From assembly GCF_021917145.1 (NCBI RefSeq), contig NC_061082.1, positions 16,471,682 to 16,535,681 on the forward strand: a DNA stretch of 64,000 nucleotides, given 5' to 3'. Below, in pieces: positions 41,994 to 53,600 of the stretch (positions within the stretch are counted from its first letter, which is position 1; each line of letters begins with the position of its first letter). Source of the stretch: Hypomesus transpacificus (Eukaryota > Chordata > Actinopteri > Osmeriformes > Osmeridae). The notes beneath the pieces are model-generated. The model had not been told where the DNA came from and searched no databases. It saw nothing but the letters and a program-made list of their open reading frames with translations. Made by a program: the position numbers and the translations under genes.

Positions 41994-42434
41994 ATGATGC
42001 AGATTTCAGAAGCCATCAACCCGAAGAACTCCTTGTTCAACGCCATGAACCGCTTCCTCGGCGCCGTCAACAACATGGACCAGACGGTCATGGTACCCAG
42101 CCTACTCCGGGACGTTCCGCTGGACGAGGAGAGGGAGATGGCAGCTCTAAAATCTCAGACCAACAACGACCTGGATGACGCAGACATGTACAGCTACTAC
42201 CAGCTCCTCAAGTCTATCCGCCGCGACATGGAATGGGGGGTCCGGTGCGCTGGGGAGAGGCGCAAGCAGGAACTCTCACGAATGGACTCCGAGGGAGAAG
42301 AGGTCGAGGAGGAAGAGGCAGACCTGGAGAAGCAGTTTCAGTTCCATTTGACGGGGCTCCAGGGCGTCCTCTCCAAGTTGACCCAACAGGCTGACACCCT
42401 CACCAAACGCTACAAGCAGGAGATCGGCATTTGA
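41994..42434 (+). CDS. mid1ip1: MID1-interacting protein 1 (MIG12/gastrulation-specific G12, Spot14 family)
   Basis: A single coding exon of 146 residues. The family protein MID1IP1 binds MID1 on microtubules and drives polymerisation and activation of acetyl-CoA carboxylase, promoting fatty-acid synthesis; its paralog is THRSP/Spot14. Signature blocks are MMQISEAINPKNSLFNAMNR, NNMDQTVMVPSLLRDVPLDE, ADMYSYYQLLKSIRRDMEWG and the C-terminal LEKQFQFHLTGLQGVLSKLT with KRYKQEIGI. A glutamate-rich segment (EEVEEEEAD, about residues 100-109) lies between the helical halves. Human MID1IP1 is longer (183 residues); fish forms of about 150 are usual. Of two adjacent ATGs, the first (41994) matches the family's MMQIS start. 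It lies about 9 kb downstream of tspan7, as in the human Xp11.4 order. Teleosts have more than one mid1ip1-like gene, so the exact paralog is open. Confidence 0.93.
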   Translation: MMQISEAINPKNSLFNAMNRFLGAVNNMDQTVMVPSLLRDVPLDEEREMAALKSQTNNDLDDADMYSYYQLLKSIRRDMEWGVRCAGERRKQELSRMDSEGEEVEEEEADLEKQFQFHLTGLQGVLSKLTQQADTLTKRYKQEIGI

Positions 42435-43470
42435 GGCTGTGGTCAATATTTTTAACTATTCGAACTGTAGCCTATTTAGTCTTAATTTTCTGGTGGTGTG
42501 TTGCTTCCACTCGATAAATGGGAACGATTGGACCTGAACAAAATGATTTGCCACTGATGAAATTCGTTTGATGGAGGCATTTTAAAAATTAAGAGAACAC
42601 AGAAAGCTGTCTTTCTCAATGTATTGGCCTACTTTGTTGTATATGGTACAGGCCTATTGGTGTGTTAACGCCAATATCTGGATGACCTGTATTGTGGTAG
42701 GCCTATATTCGGGTTCCATTTCCTCAGTCGTTTTGCACTCGATGATTTTTGATGTCCCGTGTCCAGCGGTGCACCATACCTTCATCTCATATGTTTATTT
42801 AATGATGTATTACATTTAATCTCGAGATAAATATTCGAGAAAACTGTTTATTTAAGTCGAAATTTCAGGCTAAAGCCTACAGACTTGTATTGGGACAGTC
42901 CACTCAGCGACTGACAACATGGCAGGGGACTTAGCCTGGCTAATGATGCCATTGTGTGCAATGTAGGCTATTATTGTCTATGTATGGCCAGCATAGCTAT
43001 ACTGCTTCCTATTGTAAGTGAAAATGAATGTGTCTTTTTGTGCATGAATTGAAGGAGGCTTGGTAGACGCCACCAAGCCTATGATCCCACATGCTCCACA
43101 TGCTCAATGACATGGAAACAACTGATATACTGTTATAGAGAAATGAAGTGTTTCCAAGAGATCATGTTCTGTTGTAAGTGTTAATGTTGTTGTTTCATTA
43201 CCATGGTATTAATGCAGATGTCCATATCTGCCTAAGATTTATTTTTCATTTACTGCCCTCTTTTGTATTTATGACATGTATGAAGAAATAAACTTTTTTA
43301 TGAATACAACCTAATTTGTCTTACTTTTTACTCAAAAACACTAAGTGAGTAACTTCTTCCATTTGTATTCAACACAAGTGCTTTATAATGAATCAGAAGT
43401 ATCTTATATTTTACATAGCCTATTGATTTTCCAAAACAGGTAGACAAAACCTAAGCTGTAGGGTATAAGC
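42435..43470 (+). other. mid1ip1 3' UTR
   Basis: Non-coding sequence after the mid1ip1 stop, ending near the AATAAA at 43287-43292. The RTE element begins about 190 bp further on. No other feature is seen. Confidence 0.55.
43287..43292 (+). terminator. Candidate mid1ip1 poly(A) signal AATAAA
   Basis: AATAAA about 850 bp after the stop, followed by T-rich sequence. Lengths fit a typical mid1ip1 3' UTR. Confidence 0.5.
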
Positions 43471-43480
43471 ATTCTCACGT

Positions 43481-46400
43481 CATCATCATCATCGTCATCA
43501 TCTGCCGCTTGTCCGGGGATCGGGTCGCGGGGGCAGCGACCTAAGCAGGGAGGCCCAGACTTCCCTCCCCCCGGCCACTTCCGCCAGCTCTTCCTGGGGG
43601 ACCCCAAGGCGTTCCCAGGCCAGCTGAGAGACATAGTCCCTCCAGCGTGTCCTGGGTCTTCCCCGGGGCCTCTTCCCAGTGGGACGTGCCCGGAACACCT
43701 CACCAGGGAGGCGTCCAGGAGGCATCCTAATCAGATGCCCGAGCCACCTCAGCTGGCTCCTCTCGACGCGGAGGAGCAGCGGTTCTACTCTGAGCCCCTC
43801 CCGGATGACCGAGCTTCTCACCCTATCTCTAAGGGAGAGCCCGGACACCCTACGGAGAAAGCTCATTTCGGCCGCTTGTATTCGCGATCTCGTTCTTTCG
43901 GTCACTACCCATAGTTCGTGACCATAGGTGAGGGTAGGAACGTAGATCGACTGGTAAATAGAGAGCTTCGCCTTTCGACTCAGCTCCTTCTTCACCACGA
44001 CGGACCGATGCAGAGCCCGCATCACTGCGGACGCCGCACCGATCCGCCTGTCGACCTCGCGCTCCATTCTTCCCTCACTCGTGAACAAGACCCCGAGATA
44101 CTTGAACTCCTCCGCTTGGTTCAGGATCTCCTCCCCGACCCGGAGATGGCACTCCACCCTTTTCCGGTCGATTACCATGGCCTCAGATTTGGAGGTGCTG
44201 ATTCGCATCCCAGCCGCTTCACATTCGGTTGCGAACCGCTCCAGTGAGAGCTGAAGGTCACGGCCCGATGAAGCCAACAGGACCACATCATCCGCAAAAA
44301 GCAGCGACCCGATCCTGAGGTCACCAAACCGGACCCCCTCAACACCCTGGCTGCGCCTAGAAATTCTGTCCATATAGGTAATGAACAGAATCGGTGACAT
44401 AGGGCAGCCCTGGCGGAGTCCAACCCTCACCGGAAACAAGTTCGACTTACTACCGGCAATGCGGACCAAACTCTGGCACCGGTCGTACAGGGACCGGACA
44501 GCCCCGATCAGGAAATCCGGTACCCCGTACTCTCGGAGCACCCCCCACATGAGCCCCCGAGGGACACGGTCGAACGCCTTTTCCAAATCCACAAAACATG
44601 TGTAGACTGGTTGGGCGAACTCCCATGTACCCTCCAGGACTCCGCGGAGGGTATAAAGCTGGTCCACTGTTCCACGGCCAGGACGAAAACCACATTGCTC
44701 CTCCTGAATCCGAGGTTCGACAATCCGACGGACCCTCCTCTCCAGGACCCCTGAATAGACTTTCCCAGGGAGGCTGAGGAGTGTGATCCCCCTAAAGTTG
44801 GAGCACACCCTCCGGTCCCCCTTTTTAAAGAGGGGAACCACCACCCCGGTCTGCCAGTCCAGAGGCACTGTCCCCGATGTCCACGCGATGTTGCAGAGTC
44901 GTGTCAACCAAGACAGCCCTACAACATCCAGAGCCTCAAGGAACTCCGGGCGGACCTCATCCACCCCAGGGGCCCTGCCACCGCGGAGCCCTTCAACCAC
45001 CTCGGCGACCTCAGCCCCAGAGATAGAAGGGCCCCCCCCGATGTCCCCAGACTCTGCCTCCACGTCGGAAAGCGTGTTGGTGGAATTAAGGAGGTCTTCG
45101 AAGTATTCCTTCCACCGATCCAGGACGTCCCCCGTCGAGGTCAGCAGCGCACCATCCCCACCGTATACAGTGTTGACAGAGCACTGCTTCCCCCTCCTGA
45201 GCCGCCGGATGGTGGTCCAGAACCTTTTTGAAGCCGTTCGGAAGTCATTCTCCATGGCCTCGCCGAACTCCTCCCATGCCCGGGTTTTTGCCTCCGCGAC
45301 CGCCAAAGCCGCGTTCCGCTTGGCCTGCCGGTACACATCAGCTGCCTCTGGAGTCCTACCAGCCAATAAAGTCCGATAGGCCTCCTTCTTCAGCTTGACG
45401 GCATCCCTCACCTCCGGAGTCCACCACCGGGTCCGAGGGTTACCGCCGCGACATGCACCGACCGCCCTGCGGCCGCAGCTCCGGTCAGCCGCTTCAACAA
45501 TGGAGGCCCGGAACATGGCCCATTCGGACTCAATGTCCCCGGCCCCCCCCGAGACATGATCGAAGCTCTCCCGGAGGTGGGAGTTGAAGCTCCTTCTGAC
45601 AGAGGGTTCCGCCAGACGTTCCCAGCAGACCCTCACATTACGTTTGGGCCTGCCAGGCCTGACCGGCGTCCTCCCCCACCATCGAAGCCAACTCACCACC
45701 AGGTGGTGATCAGTTGACAGCTCCGCCCCTCTCCTCACCCGAGTGTCCAAGACATGCGGCCCCAAGTCCGATGACACGACTACAAAGTCGATCATCGAAC
45801 TGAGACCTCGGGTGTCCTGGTGCCAGGTGCACATATGGACACCCTTATGCTTGAACATGGTGTTCGTTATGGACAAACCGTGTCTAGCACAGAAGTCCAA
45901 CAACAAAACACCACTCGGGTTCAGATCGGGGGGGCCGTTCCTCCCAATCACGCCCCTCCAGGTCTCACTGTCATTGCCCACATGAGCATTGAAGTCCCCC
46001 AGGAGGACGAGGGAATCCCCAGGAGGAGCGCTTTCCAGCACCCCCCCCAGAGACTCCAAAAAGGGTGGGTACTCTGAGCTGCCGTTTGGTGCATAAGCAC
46101 AAACGACAGTGAGGACCCGTCCCCCCACCCGAAGGCGGAGGGAGGCTACCCTCTCGTCCACCGGGGTGAACCCCAATGTACAGGCGCCGAACCGAGGGGA
46201 AACCAGTATTCCCACCCCAGCTCGACGCCTCTCACCAAGGGCAACTCCAGAGTGGAAGAGAGTCCAGCCCCTCTCAAGGAGACTGGTTCCGGAGCCCAAG
46301 CTGTGCGTCGAGGCGAGGCCGACTATATCTAGCCGGAAACTCTCTACCTCGCGCACCAGCTCAGGCTCCTTTCCCGCCAGCGAGGTGACGTTCCACGTCC

Positions 46401-46851
46401 CTAAAGCTAACTTTTGCAGCCGAGGATCGGACCGCCAAGGCCCCCGCCTTCGGCCGCCGCCCGTCTCACACTGCACCCGACCCCCATGACCCCTCCTGCG
46501 GATGGTGAGCCCACTGGAAGAGGGTCCCACGTTGTCTCTTCGGGCTGTGCCCGACCGGGCCCCATGGGAAAAGGCCCGGCCACCAGGCGCTCGCCATCGA
46601 GCCCCACCCCCGGGCCTGGCTCCAGGGGGGGGCCCCGGTGACCCGCTTCCGGGCAGGGGCAACTGAGAACCATTGTTGTATTTCTTCATGGTTGGTTTTT
46701 TGAGCCACTCTTTGTCTGGTCTTTCACCTGGAACCTGTTTGCCTTGGGTGACCCTACCAGGGGCATGAAGCCCCCGACAACATAGCTTCCAGGATCACTA
46801 GGACACGCAAACCCCTCCACCGCGGTAAGGTGGTGACTCAAGGAGGGGCAC
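43481..46851 (-). mobile_element. Near full-length RTE-clade (Rex3-like) LINE with target-site duplication
   Basis: The element runs on the minus strand. Its 5' end is near 46851, a short 5' UTR covers about 46851-46690, one ORF follows, and the 3' end is a (GAT)n-type tail at about 43481-43503. RTE elements are short LINEs ending in such simple-sequence tails rather than poly(A). An 8-bp direct repeat TCTCACGT flanks it at 43473-43480 and 46852-46859. The intact ORF and matching flanks suggest a fairly recent insertion. The name Rex3-like is from memory of fish RTE elements. Confidence 0.8.
43498..46689 (-). CDS. RTE-type retrotransposon polyprotein: endonuclease plus reverse transcriptase (1063 aa)
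   Basis: An uninterrupted 1063-residue ORF. Residues about 94-335 form an exonuclease-endonuclease-phosphatase (APE-like) domain: TWNV (N100), LLGDFNAH (D232, N234), [10 protein letters not shown] (D301) and STDHH (D327/H328). The position expected to hold the metal-binding glutamate reads VGLASTHS instead. Residues about 560-870 are the reverse transcriptase: [44 protein letters not shown] (D701), [13 protein letters not shown] and FADD (798-801). The C-terminal part includes LTYGHELW and RWLGHLIRM. The N-terminal 90 residues are rich in glycine, proline and arginine. It copies element RNA at endonuclease-nicked chromosomal DNA. This is a mobile-element protein, not a host gene. Confidence 0.9.
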   Translation of the reverse strand: MKKYNNGSQLPLPGSGSPGPPPGARPGGGARWRAPGGRAFSHGARSGTARRDNVGPSSSGLTIRRRGHGGRVQCETGGGRRRGPWRSDPRLQKLALGTWNVTSLAGKEPELVREVESFRLDIVGLASTHSLGSGTSLLERGWTLFHSGVALGERRRAGVGILVSPRFGACTLGFTPVDERVASLRLRVGGRVLTVVCAYAPNGSSEYPPFLESLGGVLESAPPGDSLVLLGDFNAHVGNDSETWRGVIGRNGPPDLNPSGVLLLDFCARHGLSITNTMFKHKGVHMCTWHQDTRGLSSMIDFVVVSSDLGPHVLDTRVRRGAELSTDHHLVVSWLRWWGRTPVRPGRPKRNVRVCWERLAEPSVRRSFNSHLRESFDHVSGGAGDIESEWAMFRASIVEAADRSCGRRAVGACRGGNPRTRWWTPEVRDAVKLKKEAYRTLLAGRTPEAADVYRQAKRNAALAVAEAKTRAWEEFGEAMENDFRTASKRFWTTIRRLRRGKQCSVNTVYGGDGALLTSTGDVLDRWKEYFEDLLNSTNTLSDVEAESGDIGGGPSISGAEVAEVVEGLRGGRAPGVDEVRPEFLEALDVVGLSWLTRLCNIAWTSGTVPLDWQTGVVVPLFKKGDRRVCSNFRGITLLSLPGKVYSGVLERRVRRIVEPRIQEEQCGFRPGRGTVDQLYTLRGVLEGTWEFAQPVYTCFVDLEKAFDRVPRGLMWGVLREYGVPDFLIGAVRSLYDRCQSLVRIAGSKSNLFPVRVGLRQGCPMSPILFITYMDRISRRSQGVEGVRFGDLRIGSLLFADDVVLLASSGRDLQLSLERFATECEAAGMRISTSKSEAMVIDRKRVECHLRVGEEILNQAEEFKYLGVLFTSEGRMEREVDRRIGAASAVMRALHRSVVVKKELSRKAKLSIYQSIYVPTLTYGHELWVVTERTRSRIQAAEMSFLRRVSGLSLRDRVRSSVIREGLRVEPLLLRVERSQLRWLGHLIRMPPGRLPGEVFRARPTGKRPRGRPRTRWRDYVSQLAWERLGVPQEELAEVAGGREVWASLLRSLPPRPDPRTSGR

Positions 46852-46859
46852 TCTCACGT

Positions 46860-47465
46860 TTCTCAGTAATTTGGCTATGGTCTAACCTACAAGGAAATTT
46901 GAGACAACATTTAATGATACCATAATATCGTTCACACGTTTAGGGCTTATTAGTGTGACGATGTCTGTGCTCGTTTCTTGCAGTGTTGGATAACCTTAAC
47001 TACTGTAGTAAAAACAAAAACAAAACAAAAAAACATCTCTCCATGTTTAGAGAAAAAACATGTTTAAGTTTAATCAAATTGTAAAGAGAGACAGAATATC
47101 CTATGGCTAACATTTTCAACTGTCTAGGCCTAAAAAATCGTAGGCCTATATGCTATGCTGCAAAATAACCATCCACCTCATAAAAAAAAACAAGTTTATG
47201 AAAATGCCGTTCCACTATTATAAGCGATAACTGTAAGCTACCGATGCTGCCCTTTTTGAAGGGACAAAACATATAACAATGATAAAATAACAATTTCAAA
47301 ACTTTGAAATGACATTTTCGTGTTTTCAGGAATCGCATCGCATGTGGGCTAATATTGCCCCTCGATGCGCACCGTAGAATACTGATGTCAGCTCACGTGC
47401 TCATCTGGACTAGATGGTCAAATATTGATGGCCAATTAGCTTGCAAGCTAGCTAGCACAACAGAA
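46860..47465. other. 5' region of the cAR-like receptor gene
   Basis: AT-rich DNA between the RTE element and the receptor's first ATG. The frame of the ATG is open some way upstream (from about 47355), but that part lacks any family feature. No promoter motif is convincing. Confidence 0.4.
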
Positions 47466-50400
47466 ATGGGCAGTAAAGACGTACCTTTAACAAACAACAG
47501 TACACCCTGTGTATTCTTCAATACAGACTCTGAAGACTATCGATGTGTAAGTAGCTTTGTAGCTATACTGCACTAGTTGCTATTTTCTATCGGGCTTTTA
47601 AAACTGGTATTAGCCTTGTGGTAGCTGGTTTGTCGTCATTGCTACAGACAGTACAGTTTCGAACTAGCTGGTACCATAGATATCTATGGTTGGTACTAGC
47701 TTTCTGTTCATCAACACAACAGTCCACGATAACACTCAGCCAGTATGCAAGTAACGTGTGTTACTACTTACTCAGATATTGATATAATTTGCAGCTAAGA
47801 TATAGACCTTGAGAATACATCTATTGGAAAACATTGTCTTCTAGTGATCCGAACCATTGTATCTAGCTGGATTTTCTTTAAAAAACAGCCGTTTAGCGTT
47901 GTTGTTGCTTTAAAATGACTAGCTGTTCGCCATGGCCATCTGTTGCCATTGCTTAGCAAGGTACTCAGTAGTTAACAAACTTTTCTTTACGGTTAATAGA
48001 ACCTAGTTTATCAACATAAGTAGAAACATCCTAACTTGGAGTAGTTCAGTGGTTGATTCCAGTGTGGGATTGTGTAAGGTGCAGGATACAATGACACGCC
48101 TTTATCATCCAAGCATATCATAGAGCTAACCATGATTGTGTTTTTCTCTATGCTCCCGTCTTCATCACGGGAGCACTGTTTAACACCAAAACACACACAC
48201 AACTATGACCGTATGGGTAAAGCTGAATTAATTATAGCTGAAATATTAAATATCACCAGTTATAAGGCTACAGTAAATCGGAAGCCACAATGTTTATGTC
48301 AGTGAGTCCCAAAGTGAGGTTTTTGTTTTTGGGTGGGTCAAAGTTGTTGTTAGCTTACAGCAACGGCCTAGTTTACCCAGGAATGCTGCAGCAATGCTGT
48401 CCAGCCCATGGCCCACGAACTACTGTGTCTGAGAAGCTGTAAGAAGCTTGCATCACTCCACCTAATTACCAGCCACTCACCTAACCTACTTTTAAGCTTG
48501 AACAGTCAACCTAGATCAAGATTCATCCATTTACAGAAAAGCCTGAATCTGTCAAACAGTTTGGTTTGTCTGATCATTTCCAATGTAATTTCCAAGAAGC
48601 TGGTGCTAGAGCACATGTGTCAAACTCAAGGCCTGCGGGGCAGATGTGGCCCGCCACGTCATTTTATGTGGCCTGTGGAAGCTTAAATGGTGAATTGAAA
48701 TAAGTGTACGCTGCTTTACAGTGCTGTATTGCTTTTTCATTGACCATAAACTACATCTCTCACAATGCATTTTGATGAGGAGATGGACCATCTGGCTTGT
48801 TATCAGTGCTCAGTTCAAAAGCCTGCATTTCTACTTTTTAGTAATTTTACAAGTAATCGTTCTTCCCACATTTACTTTCTGCAGTCTGACTACAGTAGCC
48901 TACAGTCATCTGCGTAGCCAATTCCCACTGTCTCCAAAATGTGCGTAGGCCTATGGATGGGTCAGAGTTTACTTGGAGGACCGCACACTCTCCCGTCAAG
49001 TTTGTTTTTTATAAATCACAACCTTTGCGTGGGAAGTATTAATATACTGAATTATCATTCATGAGGTGCTTTGCATTGACCATTTATGGTTAAAAAGGGG
49101 CGTGTTCAGGGTGTGGTAAAATGCTGATTTGCCTATGCAAACTTGTGGGTAATCTGTGATTTATAAAGGGAACATTGCTTCCAGGTGTGCGTACGCACTG
49201 TTTTGGACCGGTCACTCACTGTATCAACTCACAGCAGACACATACTAAGTAGTGAGCTTTGAGTTTTGTAAATAAATAAAAACCGGTTGGACCATAACGA
49301 TTTTTTGCGCAAATGCTCCCAAATATATTTTGAGGTCGCACAGACACAATTTGGGGAGTGTGTGCTATCAAAACGGTTGTCGTTTCAAGGCCTATATGGA
49401 ACGACATCTTCATCATGAGTGGTTAGTAAATGGACTGATGCCCTGTGAGGGATGTGTCTCCTCAGGTGGTGATCCTTGCAGTAAAACGAGCTACGGGCAC
49501 CTTCTCTCTGATAGGATGGTGAGCCTCAGCAAATGTGACCAATTTTATTAGCTAAGAGGACATAAATAATTTTGTGTCCCACTAACTTCCTCTCCATTTA
49601 TTTCTCTCTCTCTCCTCTCTCTCTCCTCTCTCCTCTCTCTCAGCTTCTTCATGTTATTTGTCATCTGGCTGCTACGGCGTTATCACTCTTTGGCCCAGGT
49701 AATTATCATGTTTTTCGAAGCAGTTTGAGTATTGGAACATTTACCTTTGTGACTGAAGAAAGTTAAATTGAGCTGAACACATCTGACATTCATTCAAACT
49801 TTTTATTAAGGTGTTCCAATGAAATAAATTATGGTTGCTATTGACTTATGGCTGGTTTTGTGTAACGATAGTGAACTGGTTCCTGTTACTCAGTCTCTGT
49901 CTGCACTCAATCATGCAATTGAATGCTTCAAATGAAGTGTGTTGTGTAAGCTTAGCCTACATGACTGTGTACATGCTTCAGTGCAGTTGCGGGTGTGTAG
50001 GCTACGTGCTTGTATCTGTTTCTGTGTGTGTGTGTGTGTGTGCCTGTGCACTTGTTTTTCAAGCGTGTGTGTGTGTGAAACAGAAAGAGAAATACCTGTC
50101 CTGCCAGCCAGTCAGGTCTAGTGGTGCCGGCTATCATCTAATCTGAAGTACATGACAGATTACAGTGAAACCCTGCCTGGATCCTGTTATCTCTGGACCA
50201 GTTTAGACCAGATCATGACATGTTGCAAGTGTCACTACTTTCCTCTCTATTTTTTTCTTCTCTTCTCTGTTTTAATTCATATAATCTCAAATTAATATAC
50301 TGTATTTGTTTACATGAAACAATGTTGCCAATGGCTGTCCACAGTGAAGGGACATGCAATTATGACAAAATCACAGCAAGCATAACTCTAAAGGTCAACC

Positions 50401-50618
50401 AAATATGTAAAAGAAAAAATAACAAACGTGGATACTGTCACCTCACTGTTCTTCATGTTTTGTCATACTCCTTGAGACACTGTGTCTCTCTGTCTCTCTT
50501 TCTCTTTTTATCTCTATTCTGTCTCTTCAACCTGTTTCTGCAGAAAATGATTCTCAGTCTGACAATAGCGGCCTTCTTTGACAGCATAGCATATGTCATG
50601 GTGAGTCATTTATTTTCA

Positions 50619-50660
<42 letters not shown>

Positions 50661-53600
50661 GCAAGCATGCATGATGTGTTTTCTCTTCTTCCTTCCCCAG
50701 AGTGAGTCCCACCCTGAAGGCAGTTTATGCAACTTCCAGGCTTGGTGGCTCACTTACTTTGGTAAGACTCCTGTAACATTCATTATTACACACACACTCA
50801 AACCCAAATACTTCTGAAAGAACCGAATGACACCAGATGAACTGCAAATAAGATTTACAAACATTATCTGTCTTACACACCATATTCAAGGACTTTTATT
50901 ACAGGAAACAAAATTACATTTTTTATGAAAAGAACATGTTCCCCACAGTTAAAACTGGAGGAGGTTTCTTGTCTGCCTCTGGCACTGGAAGCCTTTATTG
51001 TGTGCGTGAAGAGAAGAGTAATGTTGAACCCAATACTGGAAAGCTGGGTCTCAGCCAAAGGTCATAGGTATTCCAGCAGGGCAGTGACCCCCCAAAACAC
51101 TTTCAGAACTGTTCTTACGGGGCCCGCATTCCAGTTCTGTTGGTGTATGACAAAAGGAGAGAAAAGGAGATGCTGGATGAGACAGGGAGGGAGTCTATGG
51201 AGTGAGTTTCAGATGAACATGGAGCAGGGGTGTTCGTGTCGGTTTGTGCTGATGTCAGACCTGGCTCCAGGAGGAGTTCGAGGCAGGAGGATTATGTAAC
51301 GTGTTTCTGTTATCACACCAGCTGTCATCGGGAGGCGCAGCAGAAGATAACTTCAGTTTCTGCCACCGCTCAGTACACAGACAGACAATAGGAGTGTTAT
51401 TGCTTCGCTGGGTGTGTTGAATTGTGTGTGTGTGTCAGTGTGTCCATCTCCTTAGAGACAGGATGGGTTCACTGTGTGTAGCTTGGGGAATCCATCACTC
51501 TGACAGTCAGCACTGCCAGCCCTGTCACATATAATAACACACACACACACACACACACAACCACAATGGAGGAGTCCGGGACATAAGACGCTTTGGAGTG
51601 TGGCACTACCCATGGGAATTATATTGTACATTGTTGTCTTACTGTCTCTCTACTTCACTCTTTTTCTCTCCATCTCTCTCACTCTCCTCTTGTTGTCTTC
51701 TTTTCCTCTGTTTTCTCCATTGTCATCTTTGGTCTCTCCTTGCACCCCCTCCCCTGTTTCCCCAAAGTTCATTATTATCTCTCTCTCTGCTCCCCCTCTC
51801 ATTCATCACCATCAGCCACAGGTTTCCTTTATATTACTGCTGAATGGGGCCTCATTTATCATAGAGGTTACACACACATGTTAACTATACACAAATGTAA
51901 CCAGAGATGTGTAAGCTAACCTTGATATCCCTCCCCATCCCTCCTCCCTCCGTTCTTGTCTCTGCCTTCCTACATCCCTTCGCTCTCCCTCCTTTCCTCT
52001 TGTCGGTCTCTCCATCCATGCCTCCCCTCTCTTCATTCCTCCTCCTTCGTTCTCCTCTCCTTGTAACCCTCCTCTCCTCCCGCTCCGTCCCTCCATCCCC
52101 CCTCCTGTTTTCTCCTTAGACTGGAGTGCCTTGGCCTGGGTCTGCCTCATCACCTTTAACCTCTACCTCAACCTGGTCAGGGAGATGAGCACCAACAGAT
52201 TTGAGATGTGAGTCCAACGCTGACCTCTGGCCACCATCAATTATATTACTCAATTAATCTGTTACCAGGTTAAAGGTCGGGTCATTTAGACTCTCGAGGC
52301 TTTGGAAATTCTATGATCTGGGTGTGTCCGTCTTGTGTTGTTTCAGGTCACCCAACACTGTCATTGAGAAGGTAGAATGGTTGTGTGTTTGTTGCGTGTC
52401 TGTGTTTTCGTATTCTTTTTTTCTTCCGCTCAGTATTCATGACTATATAATAGATCCATCTACATACTGCGCCTGTCTGTGTGAGTGTCTGTGTGTCTAG
52501 GTAGCCGTGGTAAAGTGCCAGTGGGGTGTCCTGTGGGTGTTTCCTTTATTGATTAGCAATAACCTGAGCCATACTAACTGTATAACTCTGAGGGGACAGT
52601 TTTATTGAAGCCCAGCTTAGAATCATTTTCCCGCCTGTGCCTCCATCCCGCCCTCCATAGCTCTCTTTTTCTTCTCTCCTTCCTTCTCTTTCTCCATTCT
52701 GTCTGTCTCTCTCCCTTTTCTCTCTCCTTCCTTCTTTTCTCTGCCCTCACTTTGTCCTTCCGCTCTCTCCCTTTGCTTTGTCACTCCTCCCTTTCTTCCC
52801 CATTGCTTCAAATCTGAACCACCTCTAATTGGTGCCAAATAGCTTGGAAGGAGAAAGAGGCAGAGGATAAAAAAGGAGGGGGGGTGTGGGGGTCACGCTA
52901 GAACTCGTTTTTCATTGGCTGTGGCTCTGCATATTTGTGTGTGTGTGTGTGTGTGTAGACACACAAATACATCTCTACATCGTTTGACTCACTCTCCACC
53001 ACTCTGGATGAAAAGCAGGGTCTGAATAGAACAGGAAATGGAAGACAGACGTTGAGGTCAGAGAATAAGAAAAAAGGGATGCAGGCAGGAAGGAAGGAGG
53101 GATAAATTGAAATAGGCGTTTGGAAATATGACTCTGGAAAGGTGAAGCAGAGGGGTGGTAGAGGATGAGTGAAAGTGATAGGACGATGGAGCCTGGGCAA
53201 ATAATGATAAAAGAGCAGGAATGAAGAATTGTGTGTGTGTGTGTGTGTGTGTGTGCACGCTAGAGCGTAGCAGGCCTGCTGTGCCTCATTAAGTCCATAT
53301 TGTGCTGCACACCACGTCATCGCCCTTGCCGAGCGCTACGTGCGACGTGTGTGTGATGCATCGATTTCCTGACAAGCTCCACCCCCCCCCCCCCCCCACA
53401 CACACACACCGTCCACATGCTGTGTGGAGTGGCAGTGTCGATTTCACTGTTTGTGTCCTCTTCCCCTTTCCCCCCTTTCTACTCCCCTCTAGATCTGTAT
53501 CTCTCTCCTCCCCTTATTCCCTCCCTCTTCTCTTTTTGCGCTTCTCAATCTCTCGCTTACTCGCTGTTCACAGCTCAGTGACCCCCTAGCTATCGTTTTC

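Noticed and set aside
44783-46489. Plus-strand frames of up to 198 codons opposite the RTE ORF
   Set aside because: They are antisense shadows of the GC-rich RTE coding sequence.
48611-48690. hAT (Charlie-like) element at 'catgtgtcaaactcaaggcc'
   Set aside because: Only one end is recognisable. No right terminus or target duplication could be located, so it is mentioned only as debris.
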